A stretch of DNA of 64,000 nucleotides from Campylorhamphus procurvoides (lineage: Eukaryota > Chordata > Aves > Passeriformes > Dendrocolaptidae), in contig WBMV01004382.1 of assembly GCA_013396655.1 (NCBI GenBank), positions 186,001 through 250,000 on the forward strand, in the 5' to 3' direction. The notes under the pieces were generated by a model. That model was not told where the DNA came from. It made no database searches and saw only the letters and a program-made list of their open reading frames with translations. Numbering within the stretch: the stretch's first letter is position 1; each line of letters begins with the position of its first letter. Below, one piece after another: positions 60,301 through 64,000 of the stretch. The translations under genes were made by a program, and so were the position numbers.

Positions 60301-63182
60301 CCCCATCATTGCAGCCTATTTAGTGTGTAACAGCCTCTCAGATCTGCTGTTCTGCTGGGGATAATGCTTCTCCTGGGAGAAAACACTTTCATCTGAAAAA
60401 CTAGTGCATTCATAGACACTCTTGTCTTTGATGTTTTAGACTGTGTTACAAATTATGATACACATTAGTGTTTGATTAAGACTTCCCCTCTTTTGAAGCT
60501 GGGGACTATATACAACCAGGTGCTGGTTCATTAATATTGGATCAAAGTGCACATTAGCTTTTGGATTAAACATTCCTCCCGTTTAGGAGTAATCATGCTT
60601 ATAATTTCCTTTTTCCTGCAATTGATTTAGGATGAACATGGGTGTGTCTGTAAAGAGATGGGACAGTAGGTCTCTAGGCAGTGCAAACTGCTGGCTGGGT
60701 GCTGGATTACTCTGCTCTCCATGGCCAGTCCCAGGCTGGGCTCTGGCTGTGCAGGTTGTCTCACCATAACATTGGGAAGAGTTGGGGAGTGTGTTTTGTG
60801 CTCCTTTGGACTTGGTTTTTCAAAAGTTCAGGAATAGGAAGAAACATTTGAGAGGGACTAGTATGGGATCTCTGTGGCTGTGGAGGGTGACTGAGCTGCA
60901 AAGTCACCTCTGGATGGCATTTGGTGGCCCTTGTTGCAGCAGCCTTATAGAAAAGCATCAAAGATACACAAGCATGAAGGAGCTGGGGTGATAACTTGAT
61001 AAAACCCCAAGTGGGCTGACACCAGTAAGAGAAAATCCAGTAAAAATGTGGATGAGGAGCAGTGGTTTGAGTGTCATCTCCCACCATCCAGCTGTCTTAA
61101 AACTGGACTCTTGTCTAAGCAATTTCTCCAGGCTGGGATTTAGCTCTGCCCAGAGCCTTCCATCTCACCCTGGACTTTTGGGCTGCCCCAGAACAGCTTC
61201 TTGCTCCATTGATGGTTGCTAGAGCCCCATGTCATTGAGATGGCTGCAGCCAGGGCAGCAGGACCCTAGTTCTGCAGGAGGAATTAAACACACAGCAGCA
61301 ATACTGCAGAGAGGGACCTGGGGGAGATAGTGGAGCACGGAAAAAACACCAAGCAGCAGCACAACAGGATGCTGATACAAAAGGAAAAAAAAAGCCAATG
61401 TTACAGTGCTATTCAGGGTTTTAAGAGGAAAAACTGCATGTCTGAGACAAGGAGGTGATAATCCCCCTGTGCTGGGGTCTCAGGGGTCTTGGCTGGGGCA
61501 CTCTGTCCTGTTTGGGATGTTGATTTGGAGATGGGGACAAATTGGAGCGAGTGCAGGAGAGGAGAGTTGAGGTGATAAGAGATTGAGGGGAAAATGACCT
61601 CTGAAGAAGGCCTCGGGGTTATTTCTTCTAGGCAAGATATGCTGAGGGAGGAAGGGGCATGGGGGATGTGATAACAGCCCTGTGGTGTGCAGGAGGCTGC
61701 TCTTTGGGGATGCTGCCTGGCTGTCCCCTGCAGCTTCCATGGGAGCAGGGATAGAGAGGCTTAATTTGTAGCTGGGAAGATTTCACTAAGATATTAAGAA
61801 AAAACTCTTTAGCTCTAAGGATGTTAAGCATCAGGACAGGCCTGGGAGGCTGTGAAATCTTCTCAGAGATTTGTAAGAACAGATCAGACAAACAACAGCT
61901 CCTGTCCATCCTCGTGGGGAAGGTGAGGGGCTGATGCACAGCCCTGGAAGCTGGGCTTCTTTTCAGGGCTCCTAGTGGGGCATCCTGCAAACCTGGCAGT
62001 GCCCCGGGCTGGCTGTTAGGTGGGATTAAAGATACTTGTTTTCCTCGAAGCAAAGCATGGTGATAGTTACCTGCCTCTTTGATGGGAGAAGCATCTTAGC
62101 CATGGGTATTTTGGTGTCTCTGTGGATCTGCTGAGACTCTCTGTGGGATGCAGGGTGGGCCAGCCACCTCTGTGGCAGTGTGGGAGAGGGAATAAATCCC
62201 ACCCAAGAGCCTGGTGTTACTTCTATCCCCCTATTATGAAGTGAAGCTATTTTTCCCCAAGCCTCTGTACCCAGCCACGTGCTATTGATCCCTGTGGCTC
62301 CCTGTGATGATTCCTGTTGTCCTCCTGACCCCTCAGCTGGCGGAGAGGCTGAAGCTCTCCGACCCTCTGCTCCTGGAGATGCCAGAGCAGGACCAGAGCC
62401 TGGAGCCTGACTGGCTGGAGCAGCTCCGAGCGTGCTGCCGGCAGTGGGAGGTAAGGAGGAGTGAGCATGTGGTGGGACAGCTGGGTTGTGTTATGGTTTG
62501 TCTGCAGGAGCATCTTCCTCCTCTGTCCTCAGTCCGAGGGGATGGAGCTTCAAAGGTTGTTGCTGCTCTGCTGTCTTCTCTCTTGGCTTCTGAGCTTTGA
62601 GGTGTTGTCTCTGCTGTGGGACCTGCAGCTTCAGTGTGAACAGTGCCTGAGGCTGCAGAGCTTCACAGGAGGAAAAGCACTCCTTGTTTTGGCTCAAGGA
62701 GGGCAGGCAGGGGCTGGTGGGGTGAGTGAAGATCTCCTCTTGCAGGGAGGATGTTGCAGAGGACACTGGGGTGTCACCTTATGGATGTACTCCTGGGTGC
62801 TTTAACTGTGTCTGCTCCTTTGATTTATGCTCTTTGTTCATGTTTTATGCCTGCTTTTGGTTTTGTGGCCTTTTCAATCTCATTTCCCCTCCTGACTGCT
62901 CTCAGAGGTGCTGCAGCCCCCTCACTTGCTGGGGCAGAGCTGTGTCCCTGCTGCTGTGGGTCTCCCCTGCAGCCTGGTGCAGGCTGTGAGCCCCAGACCC
63001 ACAAGCAGCGTGCTTTCCTTACACTGGCTTTGTGGTTTCCTTAGCTTTTGCAGTGTATCATCCTTTTTTCTATCTGTTTTATCACCTTTTCCCTCTGACT
63101 CCTTGCCAGGTGGAAGATGACCTTCCTCCAGGGGTGGCATCCACTCAGCCAGAGCTTTCCTGTGCTGTTCCTTCGATGGCAG
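48049..63182 (+). CDS. SEC16B: SEC16B, COPII coat scaffold at ER exit sites (17 coding exons, 3' part outside window)
   Basis: SEC16B is the shorter vertebrate Sec16 paralogue. It acts on the cytoplasmic face of the endoplasmic reticulum, where Sec16 proteins organise exit sites and bind Sec13 and other COPII parts; human SEC16B is also linked to peroxisome biogenesis. Seventeen exons with GT-AG borders join in one frame: 724 codons plus one base, against 1060 residues for human. Codons 1-250 are a tyrosine/glutamine/proline-rich, likely disordered region ending in [15 protein letters not shown], nearly identical to human. About 270-370 is the central conserved domain ([28 protein letters not shown]). 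About 420-700 is the helical ancestral-coatomer solenoid ([57 protein letters not shown]). The start at 48049 is fixed by an in-frame TAA at 47989 and by similarity to the human N terminus. The C-terminal third lies past 64000. Confidence 0.95.
48321..49700 (+). other. SEC16B: SEC16B intron 1
   Basis: GTGAGA...TTTTTCAG intron of 1380 bases. It contains a sense-oriented CR1 copy (49080-49460). Frames on both strands at 48670-49060 match no known family. Confidence 0.85.
49080..49460 (+). mobile_element. CR1 3' end fragment in SEC16B intron 1
   Basis: Plus orientation, about 380 bases: TTCAGCCTGGTCAAGAGAAGG, TTAGATTGGATATTAGGAAG, GGCCCTGGCACAGGTTGGGC, CTGGAAGTGTCCAAGGCCAG, then a diverged tail with AGAGGTCCCTTCCACTCC and CATTCTGGGATTCC. 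Confidence 0.93.
49701..49807 (+). CDS. SEC16B: SEC16B coding exon 2 (codons 91-127)
   Basis: Acceptor TTTTTCAG at 49700, donor GTAGGG at 49808; 107 nt. It encodes [20 protein letters not shown] and a [13 protein letters not shown] run, matching the Tyr-rich repeat-like region of mammalian SEC16B. Confidence 0.93.
50332..50437 (+). CDS. SEC16B: SEC16B coding exon 3 (codons 127-162)
   Basis: Acceptor TCCCTCCCTAG at 50331, donor GTAAGG at 50438; 106 nt. It encodes a low-complexity segment including [14 protein letters not shown]. Frame is carried by the bordering split codons. Confidence 0.92.
50555..50669 (+). CDS. SEC16B: SEC16B coding exon 4 (codons 162-200)
   Basis: Acceptor CCCACCTGCAG at 50554, donor GTAACC at 50670; 115 nt, ending in phase 0. 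It encodes [20 protein letters not shown] and a Gly/Ser/Glu-rich tail. The preceding intron is only 117 bases. Confidence 0.92.
50915..51162 (+). mobile_element. CR1 3' end fragment in SEC16B intron 4
   Basis: Plus orientation: GTTTAGATTGGATATTAGGA, AATTTCTTCATCAAAATGC, CTGTCCAGGGAGGTAGCAGAGTC, then TTAATGGTTGAACTTAATCATC and GTCTTTTCCAACCTAAAAATG with a CATGATTCT end. A different subfamily from most copies in the window. Confidence 0.9.
51603..51744 (+). CDS. SEC16B: SEC16B coding exon 5 (codons 201-248)
   Basis: Acceptor TTCCTCGCAG at 51602, donor GTGAGG at 51745; 142 nt. It encodes [20 protein letters not shown], the best conserved motif of the N-terminal half; human has [18 protein letters not shown]. 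Confidence 0.95.
52090..52500 (-). mobile_element. Probable solo LTR in SEC16B intron 5
   Basis: Read on the minus strand this has a TATA-like CTGTATAAGG (plus 52321-52330) and, about 190 bases further, an AATAAA signal (plus 52132-52137), the usual LTR layout. The segment GTAGTCGCCACCTGTGGATC and the purine run next to the polyadenylation signal resemble a songbird ERV LTR family as I remember it. Exact ends and target duplication were not defined, and no internal retroviral sequence is present. It lies antisense to SEC16B. Confidence 0.5.
52159..52172. repeat. (GA)n run
   Basis: Seven GA units inside the probable LTR. Confidence 0.9.
52675..52832 (+). CDS. SEC16B: SEC16B coding exon 6 (codons 248-300)
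   Basis: Acceptor TCATTGCAG at 52674, donor GTATGA at 52833; 158 nt, ending in phase 0. It encodes a Pro/Thr-rich stretch, then [20 protein letters not shown] and [10 protein letters not shown]; human has FGPGGQLVHVGP and ALVELHSMEV. This is the entry to the central conserved domain. A longer open frame across this exon (52612-52806) is a shadow in another frame. Confidence 0.95.
53383..53444 (+). CDS. SEC16B: SEC16B coding exon 7 (codons 301-321)
   Basis: Acceptor TGTTTTTTAG at 53382, donor GTATGC at 53445; 62 nt. It encodes [20 protein letters not shown], aligned to human VILNDSEEQEEMRSFSGPLI. Too short to be found as a stand-alone reading frame. Confidence 0.93.
53445..55102 (+). other. 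SEC16B: SEC16B intron 7
   Basis: GTATGC...GCTGTAG intron of 1658 bases, a third of it a CR1 copy (53900-54522). No additional exon is needed, since exons 7 and 8 join in frame and match adjacent human residues. Confidence 0.85.
53900..54522 (+). mobile_element. CR1 copy, about 600 bp, in SEC16B intron 7
   Basis: The longest well-preserved young CR1 piece here. From left: an end-of-ORF2 segment with TTGCAACACTGAGTACAGTTCTGG, then GGAGCAAGTCCAGAGAAGG, CTGTTCAGTCTGGAGAAGAG, GGCCCTGGCACAGGCTGC, CTGGAAGTGTCCAAGGCCAG, CTTTAAGGCCTCTTCCAACTC and an ATTATGATTCTGTG end. The reading frame at 53852-54313 is this repeat. The left limit is approximate. Confidence 0.93.
55103..55238 (+). CDS. SEC16B: SEC16B coding exon 8 (codons 321-366)
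   Basis: Acceptor CTGCTGCTGTAG at 55102, donor GTAGGC at 55239; 136 nt, phase 0 at the end. It encodes [16 protein letters not shown] and [19 protein letters not shown], the core of the Sec16 central conserved domain and almost identical to human. Confidence 0.97.
55788..56018 (+). CDS. SEC16B: SEC16B coding exon 9 (codons 367-443)
   Basis: Acceptor CCCTTTCCCAG at 55787, donor GTAAGT at 56019; 231 nt, both borders in phase 0. It is the longest internal coding exon found. It encodes [15 protein letters not shown], then [20 protein letters not shown] and LLYYGRKK, linking the central domain to the helical solenoid. Confidence 0.97.
56252..56325 (-). mobile_element. CR1 3' scrap in SEC16B intron 9
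   Basis: Reverse complement of the last ~70 bases of CR1: CATAGAATTTTAGAATGG, then AGAAGGGACCTTCAAGATCC and TTGTTCCAACCCCATTTGCA. The only CR1 piece found antisense inside SEC16B. Confidence 0.75.
56707..56804 (+). CDS. SEC16B: SEC16B coding exon 10 (codons 444-476)
   Basis: Acceptor TTGGCTGTAG at 56706, donor GTAAGT at 56805; 98 nt. It encodes [20 protein letters not shown] and [13 protein letters not shown], a helix pair of the Sec13-binding solenoid conserved across Sec16 proteins. Confidence 0.97.
56805..57762 (+). other. SEC16B: SEC16B intron 10
   Basis: GTAAGT...CCTTGCAG intron of 958 bases containing a sense CR1 copy (57370-57650). The 132-codon minus-strand frame at 57086-57484 partly overlaps that repeat. 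Confidence 0.85.
57370..57650 (+). mobile_element. CR1 3' end fragment in SEC16B intron 10
   Basis: Plus orientation: TTTGATTGGATATTGGAAAG, GGCCCTGGCACAGGTTGCCC, CTGGAAGTGTCTAAGGCC, GTGCTTGGAGCAACCTGGG, GAGCTTTAAAGTCCCTTCTAA and a CATTCTAGGATTCC end. It lies about 110 bases before exon 11. Confidence 0.93.
57763..57844 (+). CDS. SEC16B: SEC16B coding exon 11 (codons 476-503)
   Basis: Acceptor CTCCTTGCAG at 57762; 82 nt ending in phase 0 before GTCTGT at 57845, a weak donor. It encodes [20 protein letters not shown] and RIPQAAL. The border position agrees with the human junction between QAAT and CCGE. Confidence 0.93.
57952..58069 (+). CDS. SEC16B: SEC16B coding exon 12 (codons 504-543)
   Basis: Acceptor CTCCCTCCAG at 57951, donor GTGAGC at 58070; 118 nt. 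It encodes [20 protein letters not shown] and ends in VTMGDTLG; human has [14 protein letters not shown]. The intron before it is only 107 bases. Confidence 0.96.
58375..58486 (+). CDS. SEC16B: SEC16B coding exon 13 (codons 543-580)
   Basis: Acceptor CCCATCCAG at 58374, donor GTGAGC at 58487; 112 nt. It encodes [20 protein letters not shown] followed by MALLGSSHR, aligned to human [17 protein letters not shown]. Confidence 0.96.
58674..58779 (+). CDS. SEC16B: SEC16B coding exon 14 (codons 580-615)
   Basis: Acceptor TTCTCTGCAG at 58673, donor GTAGTG at 58780; 106 nt, phase 0 at the end. It encodes [20 protein letters not shown] and a [15 protein letters not shown] tail; human has TTEAIQRTEIFEYCQ. 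Confidence 0.96.
59085..59236 (+). mobile_element. CR1 3' end fragment in SEC16B intron 14
   Basis: Plus orientation: CCTGGAAGCGCTCTGGCCAG, GGGGCTTGGAGCAACGTGG, GTGTCCCTGCCCATGGCAGG, ATGATCTTTAAGGTTCC and a CATTCTGTGATTCTATGG end. It lies about 200 bases before exon 15. Confidence 0.93.
59440..59580 (+). CDS. SEC16B: SEC16B coding exon 15 (codons 616-662)
   Basis: Acceptor CTCTCCCAAG at 59439, donor GTGAGT at 59581; 141 nt, both borders phase 0. It encodes [20 protein letters not shown] and [10 protein letters not shown], a hallmark solenoid stretch; human has [20 protein letters not shown]. Confidence 0.97.
60080..60198 (+). mobile_element. CR1 3' end fragment in SEC16B intron 15
   Basis: Plus orientation: CAAGGCCAGGTTGGATGG, TTTGGAGCAACCAAGAGTAG, ATGATCTTTAAGATCCCTTCC and a CATTCTGTGATTCTATG end. 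It has a deletion at the GCCCATGGCAGG segment. Confidence 0.93.
61280..61910 (+). mobile_element. Diverged CR1 copy in SEC16B intron 15
   Basis: The left part has GCAGAGAGGGACCTGGGGGA and a CAACAGGATGCTG stretch, the end of CR1 ORF2. Next comes GGGGACAAATTGGAGCGAGTGC, and later an ATATTAAGAAAAAACTCTTTA segment, GTTAAGCATCAGGACAGGCC and GGGAGGCTGTGAAATCTTC. The order fits one old, 3'-truncated CR1 of a subfamily unlike the other intronic copies. Limits are approximate. Confidence 0.7.
62337..62450 (+). CDS. SEC16B: SEC16B coding exon 16 (codons 663-700)
   Basis: Acceptor GACCCCTCAG at 62336, donor GTAAGG at 62451; 114 nt, both borders phase 0. It encodes [20 protein letters not shown] and [14 protein letters not shown]; human has LAEKLKLSDPLVLE and LEPDWLAQLR. 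It follows the largest intron seen here (2.76 kb). Confidence 0.96.
63110..63182 (+). CDS. SEC16B: SEC16B coding exon 17 (codons 701 to 725, last codon split)
   Basis: Acceptor CTCCTTGCCAG at 63109, donor GTAAAG at 63183; 73 nt. It encodes [20 protein letters not shown], a fast-evolving linker after the solenoid with little similarity to human beyond position. The frame is kept and both splice signals are good, so it is accepted with less certainty. The next exon was not found before the window ends. Confidence 0.75.
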
Positions 63183-64000
63183 GTAAAGACAGTGAAGCAG
63201 AAGGTTGTGGTCATCACAGCAGGCTTCTGCATACGTAGAATGGTGCTGTCATGGGCTGGGAAGCAGCTCCCCACTCCCTGGGGTTTTCTCCAGCAGCTAC
63301 TTGCATGCCCCCAGAGCTCAAAGGCTGCTCCTGCCTGGATGCATCCCTCAGGCATGGGCTGCAAAGTGAGAGGTTGATACTCGTGTCCTCATTCAAAGTC
63401 TGAGTAATTTGGGCCTAATTACCACAGCTTCAGGGGTCCCTGTGGGTGCTGTGGGAGGAGAAGAGGAGCTGGGGGTGGGTGCTGGATGAGGGATGTGCCT
63501 CTTGGCTGAGCCTCAGGAGGGATGGCCCCATTCCCAGGCAGTCCTGTGAGGGTGCAAACTGGAGCTGAACTAAGGGGATTTCACACTTAGAGAGTGAAGG
63601 ATTTGGGAAGGAGCTCATCCTGCTGTGTGCAGAGCTCCAGGATGCCTGTTGGTGAAGCCCCAGCATTTCCCCCTCCCTGCTGCCTCTTTGATCCCTTTGC
63701 TTTGCCTCTCAGTGACCCCAAGAGTCCCCTCCAGCATCAGTCCACCCAGAGGGCCAAGAGACACCAGGATGAGGGACATGACCCTCCCCTGGTGTCAATG
63801 GAAGTGCAATAGAGCTTTCCCCTCCCAACTGGGCAGTGCATCCATGGGGATGTCCCACTTAGGAGAAGGCAGGGGCTGGTGACTCATCAGCATTGCTTCA
63901 CATCCATGTCCATCAGCTGGAAACCCCTGCACAGCCCACTGCTCCTTGCTCCTACTTGGATCTGGCTTTCTGCTTGGAATGCTGGCACTGAAGGGTGGGG
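63183..64000 (+). other. SEC16B: SEC16B intron 17 (part)
   Basis: Sequence after the exon 17 donor to the window edge. An AG near 63710 opens a frame compatible with the split codon, but its translation does not resemble the next human segment and no donor follows, so it is treated as intron. Confidence 0.65.

Larger units (their letters stand above)
59581..62336 (+). other. SEC16B: SEC16B intron 15
   Basis: The largest SEC16B intron in the window, 2756 bases, with two sense CR1 pieces (60080-60198 and 61280-61910). The rest is unique. Exons 15 and 16 join in phase 0 at the position expected from human (LIK / LAEKLKLSD), so no exon is missing. Confidence 0.85.

Noticed and set aside
63625..63882. 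Possible SEC16B exon 18 opening after CTCAG near 63712
   Set aside because: The phase would fit, but the translation does not resemble the human segment that follows and no GT donor closes it.

Overview
This window is vertebrate nuclear DNA and almost certainly from a bird. Compact split genes with GT-AG introns sit among many copies of the CR1 retroposon, whose 3' end (a TTAAGGTCCCTTCCAACC-like block followed by ATTCTRTG units) is the signature of avian genomes. The small intron sizes and a LINE content made almost entirely of CR1 agree with this. An LTR of the kind I associate with songbirds hints at a passerine, but I cannot fix the species.

Two protein genes are recognisable and lie head to head. 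On the minus strand the window holds the first coding exon of RASAL2, a Ras GTPase-activating protein of the SynGAP family. Its splice donor is at 21184/21183, but a 248-base assembly gap (21229-21476) hides its start codon and most of its coding sequence. The exon lies in a CpG-rich promoter island (about 20.87-21.83 kb). Everything to the left, 1-21183, is read as RASAL2 intron 1. That intron carries CR1 copies, simple repeats, and a second CpG-rich patch at about 16.6-16.85 kb with a CTCF-like motif.

On the plus strand SEC16B starts at 48049 and runs off the right edge. SEC16B is the smaller vertebrate paralogue of the COPII scaffold Sec16. Seventeen coding exons (48049-63182) join in one continuous frame of 724 codons plus one base. 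They cover the tyrosine/glutamine-rich N-terminal region, the central conserved domain and the helical solenoid. The C-terminal exons lie beyond 64000. An in-frame stop in the 5' UTR part of the first coding exon fixes the start. At least one upstream non-coding exon must exist, and a GC-rich stretch near 46.6 kb is a candidate.

The 26 kb between the two genes (about 21.8-47.9 kb) shows no recognisable protein gene. It holds CR1 fragments in both orientations, one old CR1 copy at 24.27-24.84 kb, a possible LTR plus primer-binding-site remnant at 39.4-40.1 kb, a diverged tandem duplication at 33.5-33.8 kb, and many chance reading frames. The divergent RASAL2-SEC16B order matches the human arrangement at 1q25 as I know it, so synteny and sequence support each other. 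No rRNA, tRNA or CRISPR array was seen. I recognised no previously undescribed biological system. The points most worth checking are the hidden RASAL2 start, the intronic CpG/CTCF-like patch, the SEC16B promoter and the sense-strand bias of intronic CR1.
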